Positions 37,128 to 46,373 are shown, numbered from the stretch's first letter. The stretch is 64,000 bases of DNA from Dyella japonica DSM 16301 (GCF_001010355.1 NZ_JPLA01000042.1:1-64000), one strand, 5' to 3'. Numbers and translations: made by a program. Notes: generated from the sequence alone by a model not told the origin.

Positions 37128-40100
37128 ATGGTCAGTCGTACTTTTCGCAGGACCATGCTGTGCGTGGCATTGGGGATGGGTCTGGCTTCGATGGCCGCGC
37201 CACCCGCACAGGCAGGCAACAACGACGGCACCGTGGTCGGCCATACCGAGGCCGGCGCCGTGGTAACCATCAGCAGTGCGCAGACGGGTTTTACCCGCTC
37301 GGTCACCGCCGACGAGAAAGGCAATTACCGCATTCCGTTCCTGGCCATCGGCGATTACTCGCTGTCGGTGGAAAAGGACGGCAAGACCATCACGCAGTCC
37401 ACGCCAGTCACGGTGACGCTGGGTAATGCCACCACGGTGAACCTCGGCGGCAACAACGCGACGAACCTGTCGGCGATCAATGTCACCGGCACATCGATCA
37501 TCACGGCGGTGGACGTCACCTCGACCGAGTCGTCGACCAATATTTCGCGCGAGGAGCTGCGCCGCCTGCCGGTGGATCAGAACATCGCCGCGGTGGCCAA
37601 CCTCGCGCCGGGCGTGGTGAAAGGCGCATCGGCGTTCGGCGGCCTGTCGTTCGGCGGTTCGTCGGTGGCGGAGAACGCCATCTACGTCAACGGCCTGAAC
37701 GTCACCGATTTCTACAACCGCAACGGCTATTCCGAGGCACCGTTCAACTTCTACCAGGAATTCCAGGTGAAGACGGGCGGCTATTCGGTGGAGTTTGGCC
37801 GCACCACCGGCGGCGTGATCAACGCGGTGGCGCGTTCGGGTTCCAACGATTTCCACGCAGGCGTGGAAATGACCATGGAGCCGGGTGCCTGGCACGCGCA
37901 GGCCGAGGATCGCTACGACGCCAACGGTAACCGCTACCTCACCGCCAGTGAAGACCGCGACTCGTTGATGAAAACCAACATCTACGCGTCCGGCCCCATC
38001 GTGAAGGACAAGCTCTTCATCTTCGCCATGGTGGAACAGCGCGGCGACAACCCGCGCAACACCAACGACGAGGGCACCACGCTCACCAGCAACAGCTCCA
38101 GTCCCGACTTCTGGGGCACCACCATCGACTGGCATATCAACGACAGCAACCTGCTCTCGCTGATGGCCTTCTCGGACAAGAGCAAGAACGTCGGCACGGT
38201 CTACAACTACGACTACGACACGCACACCATCGGCGCCAAGACCAACACCATCTATACCGACACCGGCGGCAAGAACTGGTCGCTCACCTATACCAACTAC
38301 CTCACCGACAATCTGTCGATGAAGGTGTTGTACGGCGAGAACAAGCGCGAATCGTTCAACCGTGCGCTCACCGACCTCGATTGCAACCACGTCGCTGCTG
38401 AAACCGCCGTGCCCAAGCCCGGCGTGCCGCTGGGCTGCACCACCAACACTGCGGTGGAGAAGCGCAACGACAAGCGCAAGGAAGGCCGCGCCGACTTCGA
38501 ATGGAAGCTGGACGACCACCTGCTGCGCTTCGGCTACGACCACGAAGACGACGACTCGGTCTACAGCCGCCACTACCCGGGCCCCGGCGCGATCTATTAC
38601 AACGTGTATGCGGCCACGCCAGGCTCGACCATTCCCAACCCCAACGGCGGCGGCGTGATTCCGCCGGGCTACAACGGCTATGTGCGCGCACGGCGCTACG
38701 AGATCGCCGGCAACTTCGACACCACCAACAACGCCTTCTATCTCGAAGACAACTGGCAGGTGACGCCCAACCTGCTGCTCAACGCCGGCATCCGCCGCGA
38801 CGGCTTCGACAATATGGACGCCGCCGGCCGCAGCTATATCAAGATGGACAATATGTGGGCGCCGCGCTTCGGCTTCTCCTGGGACGTCAAGGGCGACGGC
38901 ACCACCAAGCTCTACGGCAACCTGGGCCGCTATTACCTGCCGGTGGCCAACGTGATCAACATCAAGCAGGCCGGCGGCCTGCTCGACCAGCGCACCTATT
39001 ACGCCTTCGGTGGCTGGCAGACGCTGACTGATGCCAATGGCAACCAGTACGCCATCCCCGTGCTTGGCCCGCAGCTGGGCGGCGTGGATACCTCGCAGGG
39101 CGACGGCACCGTGCACGACCTGCGTTCGGAAGTGAACAAGGACATGCAGCAGGTCTACCAGGACGAGCTGATCCTGGGCTTCCAGCAGATGCTCAACGAC
39201 AAATGGTCGTGGGGCGTCAACGCGACCTACCGCAAGCTGCACAACGCCATCGACGACATGGAGATCAGCGCCACCGGCAAATGCGGCCCGGACGGCTACA
39301 TCGGCTGGGTGATGGGCAATCCTGGCAAGAAGAACACCGTGTGGGGCGACACCAACTGCGATGGCACCGCCGATGGCTGGGTCACCGTGGATACCTCCAA
39401 GGAAGGCTGGGCGATGTACGACGAGGATGGCAACTACCTCGGCCAGCGCGGCTGGGTGAATCCCAAGCGCACCTACACCGCGCTGGAATTCCAGCTCGAT
39501 CGCGCATGGGACAACAAGTGGTCGTTCAATGCGTCCTACGTGCTGTCGTGGAACCGCGGCAACGCGGAGGGTCCGGTCAACTCCGACACCAACTTCGACG
39601 ACACCGGCCGCACCGAGAATTTCGATGATCCATGGGTGAATTTCGGTGGCGACGGCTACCTGCCCAACGACCGTCGTCATCAGCTCAAGCTGCGCGGCAC
39701 CTATGCCATCACGCCGAACTGGCAGGTGGCGGGCGACGCGAACATCGCTTCCGGCGGCCCCATCACTGGATTCGGCGTGGGCAACCCGTATGACGCCACC
39801 GTTTACCACAGCTACTACATCTGCGTGGCCAACTGCGACGCGGCGCGTTCGGAAGATCGCGTGTACGAATCCTCGCCGCGCGGCAAGTACGGCCGCATGC
39901 CGTGGACCTACACCCTTGGCGCCAGCATCACCTACCTGCGCCAGCTGGCCGACGTCGGCCAGCTGCGGGTGAAGTTCGCGGTCTACAACCTGCTCAACGA
40001 ACAGCGCACCATCCAGGTGGACCAGGACCTGCAGACCACCATTTCCAACAGCACCAGCTCCACCTTCGAACAGCCCTTGCGTTTCCAGTCGCCTCGCTTT

Positions 40101-40130
40101 GCGCAGTTGACGGTGTCCGTGGACTTCTGA
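37128..40130 (+). CDS. TonB-dependent outer-membrane receptor (Oar-like)
   Basis: A 1000-residue receptor: signal peptide (MVSRTFRRTMLCVALGMGLA), a carboxypeptidase-regulatory-like beta-sandwich at about 35-105 (GNYRIPFLAIGDYSL), a plug at about 120-250 (LRRLPVDQNIAAVANLAPGV, VNGLNVTDFYNRNGYSEAPF), and a long beta-barrel ending in F (LTVSVDF). This is the OmpA-like Oar/TonB type that takes large ligands such as peptides or glycans. GGGGAGACGGGGAA gives a strong ribosome site. Its place in the locus suggests peptidoglycan fragments as cargo; that is inference. It is followed by a terminator, so it may be expressed more than the downstream genes. Confidence 0.87.
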   Translation: MVSRTFRRTMLCVALGMGLASMAAPPAQAGNNDGTVVGHTEAGAVVTISSAQTGFTRSVTADEKGNYRIPFLAIGDYSLSVEKDGKTITQSTPVTVTLGNATTVNLGGNNATNLSAINVTGTSIITAVDVTSTESSTNISREELRRLPVDQNIAAVANLAPGVVKGASAFGGLSFGGSSVAENAIYVNGLNVTDFYNRNGYSEAPFNFYQEFQVKTGGYSVEFGRTTGGVINAVARSGSNDFHAGVEMTMEPGAWHAQAEDRYDANGNRYLTASEDRDSLMKTNIYASGPIVKDKLFIFAMVEQRGDNPRNTNDEGTTLTSNSSSPDFWGTTIDWHINDSNLLSLMAFSDKSKNVGTVYNYDYDTHTIGAKTNTIYTDTGGKNWSLTYTNYLTDNLSMKVLYGENKRESFNRALTDLDCNHVAAETAVPKPGVPLGCTTNTAVEKRNDKRKEGRADFEWKLDDHLLRFGYDHEDDDSVYSRHYPGPGAIYYNVYAATPGSTIPNPNGGGVIPPGYNGYVRARRYEIAGNFDTTNNAFYLEDNWQVTPNLLLNAGIRRDGFDNMDAAGRSYIKMDNMWAPRFGFSWDVKGDGTTKLYGNLGRYYLPVANVINIKQAGGLLDQRTYYAFGGWQTLTDANGNQYAIPVLGPQLGGVDTSQGDGTVHDLRSEVNKDMQQVYQDELILGFQQMLNDKWSWGVNATYRKLHNAIDDMEISATGKCGPDGYIGWVMGNPGKKNTVWGDTNCDGTADGWVTVDTSKEGWAMYDEDGNYLGQRGWVNPKRTYTALEFQLDRAWDNKWSFNASYVLSWNRGNAEGPVNSDTNFDDTGRTENFDDPWVNFGGDGYLPNDRRHQLKLRGTYAITPNWQVAGDANIASGGPITGFGVGNPYDATVYHSYYICVANCDAARSEDRVYESSPRGKYGRMPWTYTLGASITYLRQLADVGQLRVKFAVYNLLNEQRTIQVDQDLQTTISNSTSSTFEQPLRFQSPRFAQLTVSVDF

Positions 40131-40145
40131 TGAGTCCCTCCCCAC

Positions 40146-40179
40146 CGGCAGCCTGCGTCATGCAGGCTGCCGTTTTTTT
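40146..40179 (+). terminator. Rho-independent terminator after the TonB receptor gene
   Basis: An 11-bp stem CGGCAGCCTGC / GCAGGCTGCCG with a 5-base loop and seven Ts (40173-40179), only 18 bases ahead of lysA. It probably works as an attenuator inside the right arm. Confidence 0.85.
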
Positions 40180-40197
40180 GCTGCAGGTTCACCCATC

Positions 40198-41460
40198 ATG
40201 GACACCCTCGCCTCACCCCATGCCACGCTCGACGGCGTCGACCTCCACGCGCTGGCCGATCGCCTGGGCACGCCGCTGTATGTCTATTCGGCCAGTGCGA
40301 TCCGCGAACGCATCGCCTCCCTGCAGTCGGCCCTGCACGGCACCGATCACCTGATCTGCTTCGCGGTGAAGGCCAACCCCAATCGTGGCGTGCTTGCCCT
40401 GATGCATGAACATGGCGTCGGTGCGGATATCGTCTCGGCTGGCGAACTGTGGCGCGCACGGAAGGCCGGCATACCGGCCGGGCGCATCGTGTTCTCCGGC
40501 GTAGGCAAGACCGAAGCGGAGCTGGCCGACGCCTTGAAGATCGGCGTGCTGCGCTTCAACGTGGAATCGCATGACGAACTGCTGGCGTTGCAACGCGTGG
40601 CGCAGGCGCTGGGTGCCAAGGCTCGCGCCGCCGTACGCATCAATCCCGACGTGGATGCGCTTACCCACGCCAAGATCTCCACCGGCCGGGCCGAGAACAA
40701 GTTCGGCGTGAGCATCGACGAGGCGCGGCACTGGTTTGCCGGGCGCGACGCGCTCAGCCATGTGCAGCTCGATGGCCTGCATGTGCACATCGGCTCGCAG
40801 ATCCTCCAGCTCGATCCATTTCGGCAGGCCCTGCAGCGCGTGGCGGCGTTCTGGCGCGAACTGGCGGCGCAGGGGCATGCGATCCGCAGCATCGACGTGG
40901 GCGGCGGGCTGGGCGTCTGTTATCGCCAGGGCCATGACCATCCGATCGATGCGGCTGCCTATGTCGCCTTGGTACGCGAGGCGCTGGCCGGCTTTGCAGG
41001 CCGCCTGCTGTTCGAACCGGGCCGCTACCTGGTGGGCGAAGCCGGCGTGCTGCTGACCCGGGTGATCCGCCTCAAGCAGGGCGACGAACGGACCTTCCTG
41101 GTGCTGGACGCCGCCATGAACGACTTGGCCCGGCCCAGCCTGTACGATGCATGGCACGACATCGCGCCGGTAGCCGGGGACGCACGCCCGATGACTTCAT
41201 ACGACATCGTGGGACCGGTCTGCGAAACCGGCGACACCTTTGCCAGGGCACGCGCCCTGCCCGCCTGCGCTCCCGGCGACTTGCTGATGATACGCACCAC
41301 CGGCGCGTACGGCGCCTCGATGGCCTCCACCTATAACTCGCGTCCGCTCGCCGCCGAAGTGATGGTGGACAAGGGCCGCTACGCGGTCGTGCGACAACGC
41401 CAAAGCTTCGAAGACATGGTCGCCGGCGAGCAGCCGGCCAAACACTGGGAAACCGCATGA
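40198..41460 (+). CDS. lysA: Diaminopimelate decarboxylase (LysA-like)
   Basis: PLP-dependent fold-type III decarboxylase, 420 residues. The Schiff-base K58 lies in CFAVKANPN. Other motifs are HVHIGSQI, the phosphate-binding SIDVGGGLGV, LFEPGRYLV and VGPVCETGD (the cysteine from the partner subunit), and GAYGASMASTYN. It converts meso-diaminopimelate to L-lysine. Its catabolic neighbourhood suggests it handles DAP released from murein peptides. A close relative (other basic amino acid decarboxylases) is a less likely alternative. It overlaps the M19 gene by 4 bases. Confidence 0.87.
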   Translation: MDTLASPHATLDGVDLHALADRLGTPLYVYSASAIRERIASLQSALHGTDHLICFAVKANPNRGVLALMHEHGVGADIVSAGELWRARKAGIPAGRIVFSGVGKTEAELADALKIGVLRFNVESHDELLALQRVAQALGAKARAAVRINPDVDALTHAKISTGRAENKFGVSIDEARHWFAGRDALSHVQLDGLHVHIGSQILQLDPFRQALQRVAAFWRELAAQGHAIRSIDVGGGLGVCYRQGHDHPIDAAAYVALVREALAGFAGRLLFEPGRYLVGEAGVLLTRVIRLKQGDERTFLVLDAAMNDLARPSLYDAWHDIAPVAGDARPMTSYDIVGPVCETGDTFARARALPACAPGDLLMIRTTGAYGASMASTYNSRPLAAEVMVDKGRYAVVRQRQSFEDMVAGEQPAKHWETA

Positions 41461-42674
41461 AGACTCTCGGCTTACTCGGCGGCGCCATCGCGCTTGCACT
41501 CGCCCTAGGCAGCGCTCCCGCCCAGGCGCAGCAGGACCCGCCGATCACGCTCGACACGCACGTGGATATTCCTTTTGCGTATATGCATGAAGCGCGCTTC
41601 GACTTTGGCAAGTCGACGCCGATGCAGGTGGACCTGGACAAGATGCGTCGCGGTGGCCTCGACGCCGTGTTCTTCATCGTCTACGTGGACCAGGGTCCGC
41701 TGACGCCGGCCGGCTACGCGCACGCCGTGGCCCAGGCGAAACGCAAGTACGACGCGATCGACCTGATGCTGACGACCTATCCGGAGCAGATCCGTCTCGC
41801 CACCACGCCGGCGCAGGTACGCGCCAACAAGGCCGCAGGCAAGCTGTCGGCGATGATCGGCGTGGAGAACGGCTACTCGCTCGGCCACGACATCAGGAAC
41901 CTCGACCTGGCCTATAAGCGCGGCGCGCGCTACGTCGGCCTCGCCCATATGGGCAACAACGACCTGTGCAGCAGCTCGACGCCGGAAGCGGAGCTCGGCG
42001 ACACCCCGCTGCCCGAATACGGCATCACCGAGTTCGGTCGCAGCGTGGTCAAGCGCGAAAACGAGCTGGGCATCATGGTCGACGTATCGCACTCCTCCGA
42101 TGCCTGCGTGCGCGACGTGCTGGCCTTGTCCACCGCGCCGGTGATCGCCTCGCATTCGTCCTCGCGTGCGCTGGTCAACCATCCGCGCAACCTCTCGGAT
42201 GACCTGCTGCGCGCCATCGCCGCCAAGGGCGGCGTGATCCAGGCGGTGGCCGTGGGCGAGTTCATCAAGCTCGACCCCGGTCGCGAGATGGCCGTGAAAG
42301 CGCTGCAGGCGCAGGTGGCCAAGCAGGCCGGCGACAAGGCATTCGACAGCGAGAAGCACGCATACCTGCCCGCGTATATCGATGGCATGAAACGCATCGA
42401 CGCGGCCTTCCCGCCGGCGACGGTCGACGAGTACGTCGCGCATATCAAGCATATGGTGGAGGTGGCCGGCATCGATCACGTCGGCATCGCGTCCGACTTC
42501 GACGGTGGTGGCAGCCTTGCCGGCTGGTCGGATGCCACGCAGACGCGCAACCTCACGGCCGCACTGCACCGCGCCGGCTTCAGCGACGCGGACATCGCCA
42601 AGATCTGGGGCGGCAACCTGCTGCGCGTATGGGACGAAGTGACCAAGCACGCCACGGCGGGTCATGCGAGCTGA
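41457..42674 (+). CDS. M19 family (membrane/renal) dipeptidase
   Basis: Zinc dipeptidase of 405 residues with a signal peptide (MKTLGLLGGAIALALALGSA). Metal ligands are H35 and D37 in DTHVDIPF, E in IGVENGYSLGHD, and the histidines in VDVSHSSDACV and IASHSSSRALVNHPRNLSD; DHVGIASDFDGGG closes the site. M19 enzymes cleave dipeptides, often with a D-residue at the C-terminal side. Exported. Coupled by ATGA to lysA. Confidence 0.9.
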   Translation: MKTLGLLGGAIALALALGSAPAQAQQDPPITLDTHVDIPFAYMHEARFDFGKSTPMQVDLDKMRRGGLDAVFFIVYVDQGPLTPAGYAHAVAQAKRKYDAIDLMLTTYPEQIRLATTPAQVRANKAAGKLSAMIGVENGYSLGHDIRNLDLAYKRGARYVGLAHMGNNDLCSSSTPEAELGDTPLPEYGITEFGRSVVKRENELGIMVDVSHSSDACVRDVLALSTAPVIASHSSSRALVNHPRNLSDDLLRAIAAKGGVIQAVAVGEFIKLDPGREMAVKALQAQVAKQAGDKAFDSEKHAYLPAYIDGMKRIDAAFPPATVDEYVAHIKHMVEVAGIDHVGIASDFDGGGSLAGWSDATQTRNLTAALHRAGFSDADIAKIWGGNLLRVWDEVTKHATAGHAS

Positions 42675-44214
42675 GCAAATGCTGCGATGGATGGTGGCGA
42701 TCGGGTTGGTCGTCGCCACCAGCGTCGCCAGCGCGGCTGACTCGCCGACCGCTGCGCAGCTCGATCCCATCGTCGATACGGTGATGGCGCGTTATCACCT
42801 GGCCGGACTGGCTGTCGGTGTGATCGACCATGGCCAGTTGATCTATACGCGCACGCTCGGCGAACGCGTGGCTGGCTCCGGCCAGCCGATCACGCCCGAT
42901 ACGCTGTTCAAGATCGCTTCCAACAGCAAGGCGATGACTTCCACCCTGCTCGCCCGACTGGTGCAGGAAGGCAAGCTGCGCTGGGATGCGCCGGTGCGCA
43001 GCTACCTGCCCGGCTTCCGCATGGCCGATCCCTGGGTCACCGAGCATATGCAGGTGGGCGACCTGCTCACCCATCGCAGCGGCCTGCGCGAGGGCGCGGG
43101 CGACCTGATGCTGTGGCCGGAACCGAACGAGTTCACGCGCGAGGACATCGTGCATGCGCTGGCCTATCTCAAACCCGCGTACAGCTTTCGCGCCGGCTAC
43201 GCCTACGACAACCTGCTTTATGTCGTCGCCGGCGAAGTGGCCGCGGCAGCGGGGCATGATCGCTACGACGCCCTGTTGCGTCGTGAAGTGTTCCAGCCAC
43301 TCGGCCTAACGCGTTGCCAGATCGGTGCATGGCATCGCGATGATGTCGGCAATGTGGCCCAGCCGCATACGCGGGAGCATGACCGCAACCTCGTGATCAA
43401 CGCCGACGATGCGCAGATCCCCGATATCACGTCGGCCGCGGCCGGCGGTGTGCGTTGCAGCCTCACCGACATGCTGGCGTGGGCACGCAACTGGGTTGCA
43501 CCAACGCCGCAACAACTGCAGTGGTTGACGCCCGAACAGCGCCAGATCCTGTGGACGCCGTACACGCCCATGCCGATCTCGGCGCGGCGGCGCGCCTGGG
43601 ATGGCACGCGTCTCTACGCCTATGGTTACGGCTGGCGCATCGCCGATGTCGATGGCGTGCACACGGTGTCGCATACCGGCACGCTGTCGGGCATGTATTC
43701 GGCCATGACGTTGCTGCCAGATCGCAAAGCCGGTTTCGTCGTGCTGATCAACAGCGAGGCGGAAGACGCGCGCACGGTGCTGGTGGAGGCATTGACCAAG
43801 CAATTCACCTCGCCCGGCGATGCGCACGACGTCAACTGGTACGCCGACCAACTCGATCAAGCCGCGGCCACCACCCGCAAGGCAAGCACCCCACCTGCAT
43901 CGCAGCCGGCCAAGGCGGATGCACTGCGCAACCAGTGGGGCCAATGGCGCGCCCCCTGGTTCGGCGCCATCACCTTGTGCCCGAAAGGCGATGCACTGCG
44001 TTTCGTCGCAACCAAATCCCCCCGGCTGACGGGTACGGTCATGCGCGCCGGCCAGCGTTTCCTGGTGCATTGGGATCACGGCGATGCCGACGCGTGGCTG
44101 AACTTCCCCGGCGACGCCCATGGCAGCCTGCACATGAGCAAGGTCGATCCCGCCGCGGACTTCAGCTACGACTTCGAAGATCTCACCTTTCATCGGGAGC
44201 GCGGCTGTGAGTGA
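42664..44214 (+). CDS. Exported beta-lactamase-fold serine hydrolase 1
   Basis: A 516-residue class C-like hydrolase with a signal peptide. Catalytic S86 and K89 are in the SNSK motif (KIASNSKAMTSTLL), Y-D-N in YAYDNLLYVVAGEV, and HTG in VSHTGTLSGMYS. An extra C-terminal domain (about residues 400-516) resembles the DUF3471-type module. The fold is shared by DD-peptidases, D-aminopeptidases and esterases; the substrate is unproven. It starts inside the M19 gene end; an alternative start is 42679 (MLRWMVAIG). Confidence 0.83.
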   Translation: MRAEQMLRWMVAIGLVVATSVASAADSPTAAQLDPIVDTVMARYHLAGLAVGVIDHGQLIYTRTLGERVAGSGQPITPDTLFKIASNSKAMTSTLLARLVQEGKLRWDAPVRSYLPGFRMADPWVTEHMQVGDLLTHRSGLREGAGDLMLWPEPNEFTREDIVHALAYLKPAYSFRAGYAYDNLLYVVAGEVAAAAGHDRYDALLRREVFQPLGLTRCQIGAWHRDDVGNVAQPHTREHDRNLVINADDAQIPDITSAAAGGVRCSLTDMLAWARNWVAPTPQQLQWLTPEQRQILWTPYTPMPISARRRAWDGTRLYAYGYGWRIADVDGVHTVSHTGTLSGMYSAMTLLPDRKAGFVVLINSEAEDARTVLVEALTKQFTSPGDAHDVNWYADQLDQAAATTRKASTPPASQPAKADALRNQWGQWRAPWFGAITLCPKGDALRFVATKSPRLTGTVMRAGQRFLVHWDHGDADAWLNFPGDAHGSLHMSKVDPAADFSYDFEDLTFHRERGCE

Positions 44215-44926
44215 TCGCCCTCGCTTCATCCCCGGCTTCGCGCTGCTCGCCCTCGTCGCACTCGCCCATGCCGATGGCACGCCCCGGCTTTCGCCCGCAA
44301 ACACGGCTGCCCAGGCAGGCCTGGTGGATATCCGCCAGCTCGCACCCGATATCGCCGAAGACATCAAGTACGCCGGCAGCGACAACTTTGTCGGCACGCC
44401 AGTGGAGGGCTACCTCGCGCCCAAATGCCTGCTGCTCAAGCCCGCCGCCGAAGCCCTGGCGCGCGTGGAGAGCGATCTGCGTGCACAGCACCAGCGGCTG
44501 AAGCTGTTCGACTGCTATCGACCGGCGCGCGCGGTTCAACACTTCGTGCGCTGGGCCGGCGACCTCGCCGACCAGCGCACCAAGGCCGCGCATTACCCCA
44601 AGCTCGACAAGAGTGCGCTGCTGGGCGACTACATCGCACCGGTGTCCGGCCATAGCCGCGGTGCCACGGTGGATCTTACGCTGATGCAATGCGATGCCAC
44701 CGATGCGCACTGCACGCCGCTCGATATGGGTACGGACTTCGACTACTTCGGCACCCTGGCCAACACCGATACGCCCGAAGCCAGCGCGGCGCAGCACGCC
44801 AACCGCGAGGTGTTGAAGCGCGCGATGGAGCGGGAGGGTTTCCGCAACTACGCGATGGAGTGGTGGCATTACACGCTGAGCCCTGAGCCCAGCCCCGACA
44901 CCATCTACGACGTGCCGGTGCAATAG
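44207..44926 (+). CDS. D-alanyl-D-alanine dipeptidase (VanX/DdpX, M15D)
   Basis: Zinc dipeptidase specific for D-Ala-D-Ala. The 239 residues contain R105 in DCYRPARAV, metal ligands H149 and D156 in SGHSRGATVDLTL, and the catalytic E218 with ligand H221 in MEWWHY, as in VanX. An N-terminal signal (FIPGFALLALVALAHAD) suggests periplasmic action, unlike the cytosolic VanX of resistance operons. No vanH or vanA lies nearby, so a catabolic role fits. The GTG start overlaps the preceding gene by 8 bases. Confidence 0.9.
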   Translation: MSDRPRFIPGFALLALVALAHADGTPRLSPANTAAQAGLVDIRQLAPDIAEDIKYAGSDNFVGTPVEGYLAPKCLLLKPAAEALARVESDLRAQHQRLKLFDCYRPARAVQHFVRWAGDLADQRTKAAHYPKLDKSALLGDYIAPVSGHSRGATVDLTLMQCDATDAHCTPLDMGTDFDYFGTLANTDTPEASAAQHANREVLKRAMEREGFRNYAMEWWHYTLSPEPSPDTIYDVPVQ

Positions 44927-44955
44927 CTGCCCGGCCAGAGACGAGGCCTGATCCG

Positions 44956-45996
44956 ATGCGCAAGTGGGTTCTACTGTGTGCGGCTGCACTGCTTTGCGCC
45001 CGCTTCGCGCATGCGAGCGAGGTCGACGACTTGATGTCCCGCTACCAGGGCGACGTCCCGGGTGCGTCCTTGCTGGTGATCAAGGACGGCAAACCCCTGG
45101 TCAGCCGCGGCTACGGATGGGCAAACCTCGAAACACACGAAGCCGCCACGCCCGCCAGCAACTACCGGCTCGCCTCGGTCAGCAAGCAATTCACCGCGGC
45201 GGCCATCCTGCTCCTGGCCGAACGCGGCAAACTCAGCCTGGACGATCATGTTCGCCACTGGCTGCCGGAACTCCCTGCCGCGCACGAGCAGATCACGCTC
45301 CGGCAACTGCTCAGCCACGCTGGTGGCCTGATCGACTATGAAGACCTGATGCCCGCCAACGCCACCGCACAGATCAGCGATGCCGACGTGCTGCGCATGC
45401 TTGCCGCCGAACCGCGCAGCTATTTTCCGCCGGGCACCGCGTATCGCTACAGCAATGGCGGCTACGTGTTGCTGGGCTTGGTCGTGGAACGCGCATCAGG
45501 ACAACCGTTACCCGATTTCCTCGCGCAGAACATCTTCCAGCCGCTGGGCATGAGGCACACCTTGCTCTATGTGCGCGGCGGCCCTGAAGTGGCGCATCGC
45601 GCCTACGGCTACAGCGAGGAGAACGGGCACTGGTCGCGGACCGACCAGAGCCCCACCAGCGCGACACGCGGCGATGGCGGCATCTACTCGTCGATCGACG
45701 ATCTCGCGCGCTGGGATGCGGCGCTCTACGATCATCGCCTGCTGTCCGATGGGTCGCGCCGCATCGCCTTCAGTGCGCAGAACAAGGTGAGCGACGAAGC
45801 CGACGTCGACAGCTACGGCTACGGCTGGCGCATCCACGGCGACGTGCTATGGCATTCGGGCGAGAGCATGGGCTTTCGCAACGTGATCATCCGCTGGCCG
45901 AAGCAGCACCTGACGGTGATCCTGCTGAGCAACCGCAACGATCCTGAGCCCTATCGCACCGCGCTGGCGATCGGCCAGCCGTTCCTGCCGCGTTGA
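44956..45996 (+). CDS. Exported beta-lactamase-fold serine hydrolase 2
   Basis: A 346-residue hydrolase with a signal peptide (MRKWVLLCAAALLCARFAHA). Catalytic S74 and K77 are in RLASVSKQFTAAA, the YSN motif in AYRYSNGGYVLLGLV, and the HSG motif in LWHSGESMGFRN. It is shorter than hydrolase 1, with no extra C-terminal domain. It resembles DD-carboxypeptidase- or esterase-type class C relatives. It closes the right arm. Confidence 0.84.
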   Translation: MRKWVLLCAAALLCARFAHASEVDDLMSRYQGDVPGASLLVIKDGKPLVSRGYGWANLETHEAATPASNYRLASVSKQFTAAAILLLAERGKLSLDDHVRHWLPELPAAHEQITLRQLLSHAGGLIDYEDLMPANATAQISDADVLRMLAAEPRSYFPPGTAYRYSNGGYVLLGLVVERASGQPLPDFLAQNIFQPLGMRHTLLYVRGGPEVAHRAYGYSEENGHWSRTDQSPTSATRGDGGIYSSIDDLARWDAALYDHRLLSDGSRRIAFSAQNKVSDEADVDSYGYGWRIHGDVLWHSGESMGFRNVIIRWPKQHLTVILLSNRNDPEPYRTALAIGQPFLPR

Positions 45997-45997
45997 A

Positions 45998-46231
45998 TCA
46001 GGGAGTGCTGCGCCACGGGCGATAGCCGGGCAAGCGATGCGTGTCCTGGCGCGCCATCATCACGCGGGTGCCGCTGCCGCCGCGCGTGGCTTCGCGTTCG
46101 GCCAGCAGCGTGGCCAATTCCAGCGCATTGACCAGCACGCAACGCCGACCGACGGGCGAGCCGTCGCGCAACACGCGCCAGCCTTCGCCCTGTTGGCGCG
46201 AGACCAGGTATTCGATGATGGGGGCGTCCAT
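45998..46231 (-). CDS. Small hypothetical protein
   Basis: A 77-residue protein with no signal or membrane segment, beginning MDAPIIEYLVSRQQGEGWRV. The pattern of a short strand, GWxV, then a helical stretch (NALELATLLAERE) is reminiscent of DUF2188-like small proteins, but this is weak. It ends 1 base past the convergent hydrolase gene. Function unknown. Confidence 0.55.
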   Translation of the reverse strand: MDAPIIEYLVSRQQGEGWRVLRDGSPVGRRCVLVNALELATLLAEREATRGGSGTRVMMARQDTHRLPGYRPWRSTP

Positions 46232-46332
46232 GAAGAAACTCCGTGCCAGGCTTGCGCCTGCACTGTGGGTCGGGGTTTCTAGACGTTAGCCAGCGCGCAC
46301 CGGGGAAAACATCGGAATAATCCGAAAAGGCC

Positions 46333-46359
46333 AGGGAGCCGGACAGAACCCGGCTCCCT
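46333..46359 (-). terminator. Hairpin after the lipoprotein gene
   Basis: AGGGAGCCG / CGGCTCCCT with a 9-base loop, followed on the minus strand by GGCCTTTT. A modest terminator. Confidence 0.5.
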
Positions 46360-46373
46360 CACGCAGTTGCCGC

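Noticed and set aside
37032..40145. Very long minus-strand open frame (over 1000 codons) opposite the TonB receptor gene
   Set aside because: It mirrors the receptor gene in the GC-rich codon phase, lacks recognisable domains and has His/Val/Gly-rich low-complexity composition. The plus strand encodes a full receptor.
44207..44926. VanX-like gene as part of a vancomycin-resistance operon
   Set aside because: No D-Ala-D-Lac ligase, lactate dehydrogenase or VanRS-type regulators are near; the neighbours are peptidoglycan-peptide catabolic genes.
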